From Oncomelania hupensis (lineage: Eukaryota > Mollusca > Gastropoda > Littorinimorpha > Pomatiopsidae): 64,000 nucleotides of DNA. Of this stretch, positions 53,406 through 64,000 are shown in pieces. The notes below the pieces were generated by a model. The model saw only the letters and a list, made by a program, of their open reading frames with translations. It did not search any database and was not told the origin of the DNA. The stretch covers positions 43,678,515 through 43,742,514 of the forward strand of contig CM072511.1 of the NCBI GenBank assembly GCA_036898135.1, written 5' to 3'. Made by a program: the position numbers and the translations under genes. Within the stretch, counting starts at the first letter, position 1, and each line of letters starts with the position of its first letter.

Positions 53406-53908
53406 GTGGACCAAAAAAAAAAAAAAATTATACAAAGAGTACAGCAAGTTGCAATAATTTGTTTTTCCAGTACCACTTCAAAGTACACATGGACACATAT
53501 ATATATAATATATATTCTCTCGGTCTCCTTTGCAAAGCATCCTCCCTCCCCACCTTTTCCATCCCCTCCCCATCTCTCTCCCTCTTTCTCTCTCTTAAAC
53601 AAGTACACTATCCTCTGTTAACTTCATGCAACGCCTCCGATTCATTTCATGGAAAAGTAATATCCCAGAGAAATCACACAATACAAACACTTTATAAAGT
53701 AAAAACAAATAAATAATTTCATGCATTAATCAACTGTAAATTTTAAAAAAGTTACATTTGCAATTATGAAAAATAGAAGTAAATAACAGCAGCAGTATAA
53801 ACTGTATAAAAATAAACTATATAATAATAATACAAAAATCAAATTTTTAAAAGTTATATTTGCAATAAATATGAAAAATAGAAGTAAATAACAATAGCAA
53901 TAATAAAC

Positions 53909-53914
<6 letters not shown>

Positions 53915-53965
<51 letters not shown>
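53915..53965. repeat. (AAT)n microsatellite
   Basis: About 15 units, preceded by an imperfect duplication: the GAAAAATAGAAGTAAATAAC segment occurs at 53767 and 53872. Confidence 0.95.
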
Positions 53966-53966
<1 letters not shown>

Positions 53967-54118
53967 GACTGATGAATTATTTTTGCCTCGGCCAGAAGTT
54001 CTGGTCATCACCTGATTTGTTATATCCCCCCCTCCACTCACTGATCCCCTTCCTCTCTCCAAACATTCCCCCTCTCCCAACCACCCTTCTCCAACAATTT
54101 CACACCTATGTGGCAGGT

Positions 54119-54154
<36 letters not shown>

Positions 54155-54187
54155 CCAACCTTATTTAGCATGCCATAACACACACAT

Positions 54188-54732
54188 TACATTACATTAC
54201 ATGATTATTGCTTTAGGTCCAGCGGATTCTTCCGAGCCAAATCAGGACTGGACAACCCTAGTGGTAAAACTGAAAGCTCTGCACCAGCCAGTCACTTTAC
54301 AATAAAGACATCCCACGCAGGGGACGCTGAGGCTGTACTCTAATTTATCGAACCCCCGTTTACAAAAACAAAATAGAAAACAAACATCATTATAAAATAT
54401 TTAAAAAACACATACATATAAAATGCCTACATTACTAAATAATAACATCATAGGAAGCCATAGTGACCACCTGGCAGAAAGCGTCCAATATTCCCAAGCT
54501 GATCCAACAGACCTCATACACAAATAAGGAAACTTGTCCCAGAAGAGTTTTCAAGAAAAAAAAGGTAGGTGACTGGTCTAGCGAAGAAGAAGATAGTATA
54601 GCAGATTGATAGAACAGAGCAGGAATGAGAAAGAGCAAATGAGAAAGACAGCGACAGTGGGAATTTAAAGCACTAAATTTCCAGAAAGTGGGGATACTAT
54701 TTATACTGAAACCCCCGGCACCCTAACGGGGG
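54188..54732 (-). mobile_element. Element A short subfamily, full length, with a perfect 36-bp target duplication
   Basis: A 545-bp element from CCCCCGTTAGGGTGCCGGGG to the (TGTAA)n tail. Flanks 54152-54187 and 54733-54768 are identical over 36 bp (starting TAACCAACCTTATTTAGC). This is the cleanest definition of the short-form ends. Confidence 0.95.
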
Positions 54733-54768
54733 TAACCAACCTTATTTAGCATGCCATAACACACACAT

Positions 54769-56891
54769 ATCAAATACTATTTACATTACATTTCAATTAG
54801 CTCTCAATAAATGCCCACCAACAAATTCATATTCACCACCCTATTGGTGTATAGCAGGTGTATAGCATTACAATAGAAACATTACAATGATAACCCTCAT
54901 TCACAATTCCCATCACCCAATCTCATTGGATTGAGTCTGTGGATCAGTGTGCTTAATTTTACACCTAACCTAAAGACACTATAAAAATCATTCACAATCT
55001 TGAAGACCAACACACTTGCAAAAACAATGTTCAGCAGCAGCTGAACTGAAAAATTAACACATTCACCACTTTGAAAGACAAGTAAGTGTTCGCCAATGTG
55101 AGGTAATTGTATGTTAAAACAAACATCCACACCATTTTTTAAAAAATTAACTTTTGGTCAGCCTTCCTAAGATACACAGAAATTCAACAATTTCCCTCCA
55201 TCCTCTAACCCCTACCCCATAAATGAAATAAAATAATAAATGAAAATATCAACAGGCTGTTGAGATATATAAGAGTAATCATGAAAATCAACAGTCCAAA
55301 TAATTAATTAATTTGACAGCCAAGCACAGCACAAGCATTCCCATACATTCGATTCAATAATACAAAATTTGTAAGCGAAAAACGGGTTGACAAAGTTTTA
55401 CAAATGTACATATTTATATATAATTATACATATTTACACAAATTATATGGATAAATTGAAACCAGTTTAATTTTGGTAAGTGGAGAGCAATTTTGGATTT
55501 GATTTCTTGTTTACAGAGCCCAGTTAACCTTTAGCGGTCGATCATAGTTGTACTACATTCACACAAAACGGGTCTTACAAGAAGAGGAAAGCAATGGTTC
55601 AATTTCAAGGATGATCCATGAACATTATAAAACTTGAAAAAAAAAACTCTATTAAAAGATTACACCAATTGCCATAACAAATAAGCATGGAAGAACAATC
55701 AAACTGTTTTTCATTTCTTTGCCTAGCATCTAGAGAATTTCTGCCCTAGGAGATGTCCCAATGACCAAATAAAATGATGCATTCTACTGCTGATTTAACA
55801 ACAATTTGTTTTTACTGATCAACAAATTTACTCAGAACAAAGGTGGTTGATCCAACAGATTTCTGGAGAAACGGTTTCATTATATTCTACATTCTGATTG
55901 TGAGAGTAATGAAAGTGAAACACATGATAACATTAAAAACACATTTAAAATCTGTTGCTCATGCCCTATAATATGGAACAACATTTTTTTGGTTTGACTC
56001 TCTGTTAACTATACTATACTATACTATACTATTACTATACTATACTATACTATACTATACTATACTATACTATACTATACTATACTATACTATACTATAC
56101 TATTCTATACTATACTATACTAGACTATACTAGACTAGACTATACTAGACTATACTATACTAGACTAGACTATACTAGACTATACTATACACTACAAAAC
56201 TTTTTGAACACTGACTGTTCACCATAGCCCAACAAATCAGCCATAGGTTTGAAGTTGGAAACATAATGATTAAAAGCATGTATCAGCATGGGAAGAAAAC
56301 TGAAAATATGTTAAATATTAAAAAAAAAAATTGTAAAACTTACATGACAGCAAGTAACACAAGAACATCTTTTTAATCAATGCAGAAGCTTGTTTCTCTT
56401 GTAACGTGTCTTTCTCTCACCATAACATACACACAAACCTGTCATGAATGCAAGCACAAACATATATTCATATTCTCTCTCTCTCTCTTTCACTTGTACA
56501 TAAAAACACACTAGCATTCAAACCAAACAAGCAACAGAAATACTGGCATTACTGGTACAAAAAAAAAATCAAACAACTCTAGATTGTATAAAATACCATC
56601 GCCCAAGCACAAAACAAACATTCAGAGATCCCAAAGCAGTTTCAAAGAAGCATAATACAAGCTCAGCAAACTATTCATTTATGTACATGGTTAATAAGCA
56701 AAGCAAATGGAAGTAAAGTTAATGCATATTAATACTAAGTAATAAATAATGATAATGTACATTACAAACAAATCAGCACACCCCATATGTCTTCGCTCTA
56801 AATCCAAGACACAGGAACACAAATATACCGTTTTGATGAGAAAAAAAACCCACTAGGATAAAACACACACACACAGAAAAAAAAAACAACT
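54769..56891. other. A-rich noncoding DNA with one pentanucleotide array
   Basis: Nothing coding. The same + strand A/C bias as the flanks continues. Confidence 0.45.
56008..56190. repeat. (ACTAT)n pentanucleotide array, ~35 units
   Basis: TATAC/ACTAT units, with TAGAC variants clustering at the right end. Confidence 0.97.
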
Positions 56892-56903
56892 AACACCACA
56901 GTT

Positions 56904-57051
56904 GATTGATTGATTGATTTATTGTTGCTTTAGGTCCAGCGGACTCTTCCGAGCCAAATCAGGACCGGACAACCCCCGATCCGCATAAAAGATCTGCTGA
57001 AACAACCCCAGTGGGAAAATTGAATGCCCTCCACCGGCCAGTCACTTTACA
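56904..57051 (-). mobile_element. Element A long-subfamily 3' end, 5'-truncated (TSD AACACCACAGTT)
   Basis: Only the 3' 148 bp with an (AATC)n tail. A perfect 12-bp duplication at 56892-56903 and 57052-57063 shows it inserted in truncated form, as expected for target-primed reverse transcription. Confidence 0.93.
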
Positions 57052-57295
57052 AACACCACAGTTTGGGCTGCCTTCAAAAAGACATCTAAATTATGAATCA
57101 TACAATTCACGAGCCATAGTTTTGCAACAGGAATTCAAATGTAAAACCTCTGTAAAACTGTGTCGATAAAAAATTATCACAAAACCCAGCAGACATCATT
57201 CTGCAGCTCTGCATCTAACAAATTATTTATATGTCATAATGGTAAAATTACAAGTTATGCTGAATCAACACAGTGACCCCACATGCTTCACTATT

Positions 57296-57692
57296 AAAGG
57301 TAAAGATATTCCAGTAACCTTTCAGTCGTTTAGGACACCTTTTTCCTGGGCCAGCTTGATGAGGGCAATGCCCATCTCCTCTCCCTCGCTGCACCAATCA
57401 CAGCTGGGTGGACTGAGGTAGTCCCATAGCCTTGTGGCCGTAGGGGAGCGTGATGTTGGAGATCACACTTATCTTGGGCCAGCGTAATGAGCGTGATGCC
57501 CATCTCTCTCCATCGCTGCTTTACCTTCCCCACCCTTTGGAGAGTAGGTACTCAGTCACAGTTGAGTCAACTGGGGGCGTTGTTATTTGTCGCTTCATGT
57601 TTTGCGGTCACCCATCCAAATGCTAACCGTACTGGACGGTGCTTAACTTGCGACACAGTAGCGAGTGCTCCAACCACTGCGCTATCCGACAC
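57296..57692 (-). mobile_element. 5S-rRNA-derived SINE, second copy with internal duplication
   Basis: The head and 5S-like box are at the right end (+ strand CGGTCACCCATCCAAATGCT). The body segment around GGGCCAGC..GATGCCCATCTC occurs twice in tandem (about 57352-57400 and 57476-57524), making this copy longer than the one at 14.5 kb. Confidence 0.85.
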
Positions 57693-59382
57693 CCCTGGGG
57701 TGACTGGGGTACGTTGTGCATTTGTTTGATTCTTTCTGACATTCAGTAATTGATTTCCAACCATGGAAGGGGGTGAGGGTGGGTGGGTGGAGGGTGGCAC
57801 ACTGACACACATCTAAGTATTAACCAGGCTTGCCCAAACCACGTTACTATGCAACCAAAATCATCACATGTTCCATCTCAGTAAAACAAACATACACAAA
57901 ATCTTCCAGACACATTTCACTCATACCCATTCAATTCTAATAAATAAATAAGATAAAGCTAAACATTTAAAAAAAAGTGTATCCCAAATACAAACCCACA
58001 TCTATGACTACCAAGGGTCGGTAGACTTAAATCAGAATCAGAAAACTGTATTATGGAAACAAAAGAAATTCAAAAGACACACATTTATGAACACATCTCT
58101 TTAAAAAAAAAAGGGGGAAAAAAAAGAAAAAGAGTTAATTTCATCCCTATATATATTTAAAATGATATAGAACCAGACGTTTAATGATTGATCATGTACT
58201 TTAAGCTAAACAATGTACTTTATTTCACAAGACACAAGTATTGTAAAATAAAATAATACAAATGTTTGGGGTATTTTGAACTTGTATCCTGATTCAACAA
58301 GAGTCTGAAAAAATGTTTTTATCACTTTTGTTGAAGAATAGTCTATGAATAGACTCGTCCAAAAAAGAAACAACTTTTGTGTCTTTTATTATTTAAGACT
58401 GTACATAGGTGTCTGAATGAAACTGACTTTGTGTCATGAAAATATCAACAGTATAGATATTAAACTAATTCTTAACAAGTCAGCTAAATATGAACTATTA
58501 ACTTAACGGCGTTAGACAGTATTGCGATACAATCAAACCAAATTGCTTCATCGCTGTAGTTAAAATATTTATTGGATCTAAAAAGAGTGAAACAAAATAT
58601 GTATAGGTCAGTGTGAAATTCACATGCAGTTTACTGTAGTTACTTCCAATATAACAATATTTGCCAACACAATCAAAAATAATTATCCATTAGCTTTGCA
58701 TAACTTGAAATCATAATAACGTTTATTCAGAAACATTTTTTTAAAAGCCTTCATCATCATTCCTACAGCATACACACAAAAGCAGAAAATGTCTGCATGG
58801 GCCGGTAAAAAAATCCAGTTCTATATATTTCTTAGAAGAAAAAAAATGAATTTAAAAAAACAGCATGTAGTGCTATGTACCTTTTACCACAAAAAAAAAA
58901 AAAAAAAAAAAATCTATTATTGTGACATTATCAATCACAGTAAGTCCCCATCTTCACCCTAATCCATTGATTTCAAAAGCAAAAGCACCAATTTGAAAGT
59001 TGTGTGCTAATCTAAAGCACAAGAATATTTATGATGAGGTTTAAAAATTCAAAATTAGAACAAAGAGGTGGTGATAAAATACCTCATAAACTCTGCTGCC
59101 ATTTGTTCACAGCGTACTATCACAACACGGAACTTGATTAATTCATGATTACTGACAATGCGAAAATGGACCCAACAGCAAGGACATTCAACAGAATTTT
59201 TCAAATGATGATCAACATGTATGCCAACACATACATGTATGCATACACACTGCTCTCACTTTAAAGTTCCATAGAAAGTATCAATTCTGTTGTTAAAAAA
59301 AAACACACACATATATACACAAACCTTTCATTCTAGAGTACCAATTCAAGATGATAGTCCATTGTGCACAAAACCAAAGAAA
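57693..59382. other. A-rich noncoding DNA
   Basis: No recognisable repeats except A runs (58891-58912). It continues the bias seen toward EDC3. Confidence 0.45.
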
Positions 59383-59917
59383 TTAGTCATTGTTTATAGA
59401 GTCCAGCGGACTGCAAAGAACCAAATCAGGACCACAACTTGGTTGAAAGAGTACTCACCCCCGATCCATATAAAAGATCTGCTGAAACAACCCTAATGGC
59501 AACACTGAAGGCACTCCACCAGCCGGTCACTTTCCAATAAAGGCATCCCATGCAGGGGATGCTGCAGCTTTACTCAAATTTATCGAACCCCATTTACAAA
59601 AATAAAACAGAATATAAACATCATTATAAAATATTAAACACATACATACCAAAGGCCTACATTGCTAAATAATACCATAGAAGGCCCTAGTGACCATTTG
59701 GCAGGAAGCGTCCAAAATCCTCAAGCTTACCCAACAGACCCCATACACAAATGAGGAGCTTTTGGAGAGTTTTTCAAGAAAAAAGGTAAGTGACTGGTCT
59801 AGCAAAGTAGGAACGAGAAAGAACAAACGAGAATGACAGAAACGGTGATAACTGAAAGCATGAGTAGTCCACAAAGTGGACTACTTATAAGAAAACCCCA
59901 GCATTCCAACGGGGGAT
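59383..59917 (-). mobile_element. Element A third subfamily, diverged
   Basis: Covers the full structure from a reduced (TTAG) tail to CAACGGGGG at the right end, with a shortened middle and many substitutions. It is the Element A copy nearest to EDC3. Confidence 0.8.
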
Positions 59918-60535
59918 TTAAAAAAAAATAACAATCACAATTTAACTTCCACCAACTAGACACACTCGTATAATCTGAACAGCAAAAAGACATGACTTAG
60001 CCATTGATAGTGGACAAATCCAATATCACATGCACAAACACAAATGCATGCACCCAAAAGACATGACTTAGCCATTGATAGTGGACAAATCCAATATCAC
60101 ATGCACAAACACAAATGCATGCACCCCCATCTCCCCCCCCCCCCCCCCCCACTGTCCCTCACACACACAATCACACACCTGCATGCCAACAGGAACACAC
60201 AAAGACAGCAAAACAACTTATACTGGCAAATTACAGGAGATCAACAGTAGCTGCACGATTCAATTTGAACACATTTCCAAAGCATTTCACCAACTGCTTG
60301 CCTGTCTGCAACAGTGTCCATGGCATTTCTGACTTCTCTGATCCTTGTATACCATTAAAATATTCAAAATATTTACACTGGAGAATACTGCTTGGATGTG
60401 GCACATAATACTTATTGATTTGATAGCCAACAGTTAATATTAGTACCTTTGGCCAATTATTTATCCACCTCACCATCAGTGCTCTTGAATAAACCGAACC
60501 AAGAGGTCTGTCTGCATGAGTGTACCAAAAACACT
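59918..60535 (-). other. EDC3 3' UTR candidate
   Basis: Lies directly after the EDC3 stop on the - strand. It includes the 71-bp duplication and a poly-C run (60128-60150). An open frame at 60539-60231 (-) is UTR, not an extra exon. Confidence 0.5.
59985..60126. repeat. Perfect 71-bp tandem duplication
   Basis: Units 59985-60055 and 60056-60126 (each containing GACATGACTTAGCCATTGAT) are essentially identical, so the duplication is recent or an assembly artefact. It lies about 410 bp downstream of the EDC3 stop. Confidence 0.93.
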
Positions 60536-60876
60536 TCAAGAGGCACCTGAAGCAGCAGAGAGTACCACGAAGAACTTGTTAGCAAATGGAGATGCATACT
60601 CAATGTTGTGCCTAGAGAAGACACCTTTTGGAATGCCCACATCACAAATGTATTGTTGCCCACAAGATGGTGGCAAAGCCAAGGGCAAGATCAGGCCCAG
60701 AGACCACTTAGCGTTAATGGCTGGCCCTTCCCGAGGGGGGTCCAGAGCCAGGCATCCAGCTACCTGTCCTTGTGCCCACGACACTGCAGTGCTAAACCAT
60801 GACTGTGCTCGCAGATGTTTGTGCTCCTCACTCTCCAGAGCGTTGATCACCAAATCCACCCGACCTTTAGGCAAAT
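60536..60876 (-). CDS. EDC3: EDC3 terminal exon
   Basis: The acceptor is cttctgttttgcag; the stop TGA is at 60538-60536. It encodes LPKGRVDLVINAL, AKWSLGLILPLALP, YICDVGIPKGVF and SPFANKFF, ending a few residues past the usual family terminus. Confidence 0.95.
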
Positions 60877-63845
60877 CTGCAAAACAGAAGATTCAATCCT
60901 AATTTTGTCACAGACTGTGTTTTCGTATTTACAATCCATATCCAGAAATGAGTGAGAATATGAGCACTAAGTACTGAAGTACTTGTACAAGTTGTATGAA
61001 CAAATTATCGTTGATACCAAATTTAAATTATTTGGGTGTCTTCAGGTGTTGCTTTTCCTGTAAATACTTTCGTTTTATCATGTACAGAAAGCTTGAAGGT
61101 GCCCTTAAGCTGTACATTTTATACAATTACTAAAATTTAATAATTTAAATCAGTCATATAATGAAAACATTGATACTGTCAAAGCATAGCTAATATAACT
61201 TTAAATCCTTCTGAGAACCTTTTACACATTGGGAAACCCATCCCCACATATTTGTAGCAATGCAACCAAGCTCATGTAAAAAAACAACACAATCTCTTTT
61301 GATATTAAGATTTTTAATCAAAATAATTATATAGTTGATCATGGTTATGGACCTTTTTTCTTTTCTTTTATTATTTTAAAAACAATATAAAAAAATTTTT
61401 TTTTTAAAAAGGCTGATATGATGGAGAATGGTTAAAAAAAAATTGGACGCTGGATGCCAGAATACGGGCAAAGTCAAAGACAGTACAGCTCGGGAACTTA
61501 AGAAAAAGACAGTATGTTGCATAACAAACTCTAGAAACAGGCAAACCCACCTTTAGGGGTTGAAATGCGTGCTGCATTAGTGTTGTCAAAAAGCTGGATT
61601 TCAATCTCCAGGGTAGGATTCATGCGTTTGAATGCCATGGTAAAGACAATAACATTGGTCCCATGGTTGGAGAGGTGGCGTGCACAATTCACTCCAAAAG
61701 CTCCCTGCAGATGTGGGCCACACAGTACCACCACTGTTGGGCGTTGGTGGTCATTGGTAGGGATGAACCTAGTGCAGATCAACCCCAATAAAAAGTCAAG
61801 AGTTACACAATGAAGAGACACAGTTAAAACAAGGATTCTTGATGTTACATTGGAAAAACTGTTTTTTCTCCTTTAAAACTAGATATTTATAGTAGTCTTC
61901 TTGTGCTGATCCCCTCAAAGCATAAAATAACAGATTCATAGAAAAATAGTTTTGACAAAATATGTGGGTATAACAACTTCGCAGAAATAATGCTGTGCAA
62001 ATGTAAATGTCAACAAATGTTGTTTCTCTTCCCTTGTATATGATAAGTGAATTACCTGTTTTACATAACTATATAAGGCTTATATATTTATGTAATACAA
62101 GGGTCAATACCCAACTAAACCTGTTGTTATATATTTGAATTATATTCATAAGCTAAAACATAACAGAACATAAACTTTCCTCAGAGAGTGAAGATGGGCT
62201 ACGTCTGAAATATTGGATATAGCATTCTTTACCAAATACCTTCATTGGCCACCAAAAAAGTTTCTTATAACGTTGTACTACTTGTAGTTATTTGTCAATA
62301 TAGTGTAATCAGATCCTGCAGTCAACTTTTACTCCCTTAAGAGAACATACCTGCTATTTCCACCTAAAACTTGAATTGCCATTTCACAAGCAGATCGACC
62401 ATACTGTTCCACCAATCGTTCAGTGGTAAATCCAAACTGTTCTGCAGACTCTATCAGCCGGCCCCTCAAATCTGGAGAGACACTTGGTACTACCAAACCA
62501 TAATCTGCCAGCAAGCAAAAACAGCCAAATGTAAATTGAAACAAGCAGGGTACATAAGAATAATAAATGTATAGTCCCAGAAGAAGTATTTTACACATTC
62601 CAAATTATAATTAATGTCAAGTACAAAACATGTCAGAATGTGTTTTTCAAACAATTTTTTAAAATCAAAGACTGAAAAAAATTGATAGATTTGGCAATGA
62701 AACTTACATAATGCAGTTTAGTTCAAGAAGAAGAAAATGATGACGCAGAAATGTTGTATCTTTAGACTGTTTATGTATGATGAAAACAAAGCAAGCACTG
62801 CAAACATTCAAAATGCAAATGGTTCTAACATTCTTGCAATGTTGCCAATACAGAAAGGTAAAACCCAGTCTAAATAAAATTGTAAGTTTACTCACCAGTG
62901 ACATACTCAACAGGACCTGAACCTGGCACTTTAATTTGCCGCAAATTTGTGGGCTCACAGGGAATCACATTTTCATCATGACGATACTTGGTGGGCTTCT
63001 TCTCTACTGGGCGTTCATAGTCATACCCATTCTCTATCTTCTCGAACTCCGCTTGCTTGTCAAACAGGGAGTTTGATTTTTCAAAGTCAAAATCTCCACC
63101 ACCCATGATGCTTTCTGTAGGCAGACTAAATGCAGATTGGTGTCCTTGGTTATTCTTTCTAACCCCGTCCATTTTCTTCGGAGTCGTCACTTTTCTCTGC
63201 CGCTTACCCGTAATATCTTCTGAAAAGAAGGTAAACACTAAAAAATAGCATTGTGAGTTCACCATACACATCTCGTGATAGAAAAGAAGCTTTAGTAACA
63301 TTTAAAAAAAACTCTTTAACCATAAATGTGGCCTGTAACAGTACTGCTGCCTACCTCCAACTACATGTATAATACATACAAAATAGGTAAATAGTCATTA
63401 ATCTTATAATAATTATTTAACAATCACAACAAGACAAACAAAAACCACAAACAACAAAGCAAGTGCTGCAAAATAAATCAACAGGTCACCATTACCTGAA
63501 TTTTTCCTTGGTCTGAATTCTTTCTCTGGAGACTGGGTGAAGCCTCTGTCCGCCTGTTTGCCATTGGCACCCCTGCTACCACCCTCAGATCTAAATTTGG
63601 ATGGACTAGTCCGAGGGTTGTAATTTTCATGGTCATGGACTCTCGATGGCCCACCTTTGTTTTTATCAGTAAACCCCACCACTGGCATCCCTGCGGAATG
63701 AATGATCTTCACCGGTGTAGGGCACTTAGGCAATACAGCTTTCTTTGTCTGCTCAGACAAAACCTGAGGCACAGTTGGTCCACTGACAATGTCATCAGCC
63801 TCATCTTTGGTTCGAAGTATGTCAATAAACTGGATAATAGCAACC
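60536..63845 (-). CDS. EDC3: EDC3, enhancer of mRNA decapping 3 (3' five exons; N-terminus outside window)
   Basis: On the - strand, exons 63845-63496, 63219-62896, 62504-62351, 61768-61551 and 60876-60536 join in consistent phase to give 461 residues and a stop. EDC3 is a cytoplasmic P-body scaffold that activates DCP2-mediated decapping and binds the DEAD-box helicase DDX6. Seen here: a basic Ser/Pro-rich linker (1-158), an FDF motif (160-162, followed by a NSLFDK segment), the conserved YRHDEN (195-200), and a YjeF-N/Rossmann domain (225-461) with GLVVPSVS, HQRPTVVVLCGPHLQG, VDLVIN, AKWSLGL, CDVGIPKGVF and SPFANKFF. The human protein is about 508 residues; what is missing fits the N-terminal LSm domain. 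The first exon here enters in phase 2, so at least one upstream exon lies past 63846. Confidence 0.95.
61551..61768 (-). CDS. EDC3: EDC3 exon: Rossmann core
   Basis: The acceptor is tgatctgcactag and the donor is CCTAAAG|gtgggt. It encodes HQRPTVVVLCGPHLQGAFGV, NCARHLSNHGTNVIVF and LFDNTNAARISTPK, the conserved nucleotide-fold core. Confidence 0.95.
62351..62504 (-). CDS. EDC3: EDC3 exon: start of YjeF-N domain
   Basis: The acceptor is gcttgctggcag and the donor is AATAGCAG|gtatgt. It encodes YGLVVPSVSPDLRGRLIESA, then ERLVEQYGRSACEMAIQVLG. This corresponds to the TDSGLVVPS..ASQMALTLLGG segment of vertebrate EDC3. Confidence 0.95.
62896..63219 (-). CDS. EDC3: EDC3 exon: FDF domain
   Basis: The acceptor is cttcttttcag and the donor is GTCACTG|gtgagt. 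It carries GGGDFDFEKSNSLFDKQAEF and KPTKYRHDENV. In known EDC3 proteins this region contacts the DDX6 helicase. Confidence 0.95.
63496..63845 (-). CDS. EDC3: EDC3 exon: linker between LSm and FDF
   Basis: The acceptor is tttatattccag and the donor is AATTCAG|gtaatg. It encodes 116 residues beginning VAIIQFIDILRTKDEADD, then a Lys/Ser/Pro/Gly-rich low-complexity linker ending RPRKNS. The linker is not conserved; assignment rests on phase, position and strand. Confidence 0.8.
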
Positions 63846-64000
63846 CTGGAATATAAAAAAGAACGACCCAAAAAACTGTAAAATGTTTCTGAACATCCCA
63901 GAAAATTTAGCTAAAAAAAAAAAAAGTCTGTTTACGGTAGTCAGTATCCAGACCAACTCTAAATTTTGGCCTAACCCTAAGAATTTTTTTTAGATCATTT

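Noticed and set aside
60231..60539. Extra EDC3 exon or separate small protein on the - strand
   Set aside because: It follows the EDC3 stop directly, has no conserved motif and is best seen as 3' UTR.

Overview
This is an AT-rich, intron-rich animal genomic window. It looks like a marine gastropod mollusc (moderate confidence). That rests on GT-AG introns, five tRNA- or 5S-derived SINE families, decayed LINEs of the APE/RT ('craniofacial development protein 2-like') type, many trinucleotide microsatellites, and the style of the two real genes. No prokaryotic features, CRISPR arrays or functional RNA genes were found.

Layout. (1) 1-21.7 kb is intergenic: simple repeats, a degenerate LINE (9.1-11.5 kb, - strand), several SINEs, two copies of a foldback MITE-like repeat (2.8 and 18.5 kb), and a 45-bp minisatellite (14.8-15.6 kb). 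(2) 21,773-39,196 (+) is a complete 13-exon SLC23 (nucleobase-ascorbate transporter/SVCT-like) gene. I rebuilt it exon by exon; every junction phase agrees and it gives 617 residues. Its introns carry SINEs, a LINE with a restriction-like endonuclease, microsatellite hairpins and a decayed second copy of exon 11. (3) 39.2-60.5 kb is the space between two convergent genes. It is dominated by an unclassified retroelement, here called 'Element A' (about 545-720 bp), with nested copies all on the - strand. (4) 60,536-63,845 (-) is the 3' part of EDC3 (enhancer of mRNA decapping 3): five exons covering linker, FDF and YjeF-N domains. The N-terminal LSm exon(s) lie beyond the window.

The two genes are functionally unrelated and sit tail to tail. 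The most distinctive content is Element A. It has three subfamilies, each with its own short tandem 3' tail, a TATA-like motif near its 5' end, precise target-site duplications of up to 36 bp, nested insertions that give a relative chronology, and a strong orientation bias. Other points worth a second look are the TM1 His-to-Gln change in the transporter, the exon-11 pseudo-duplicate, a 5S-rRNA/tRNA composite SINE, and a telomere-motif palindromic repeat family.
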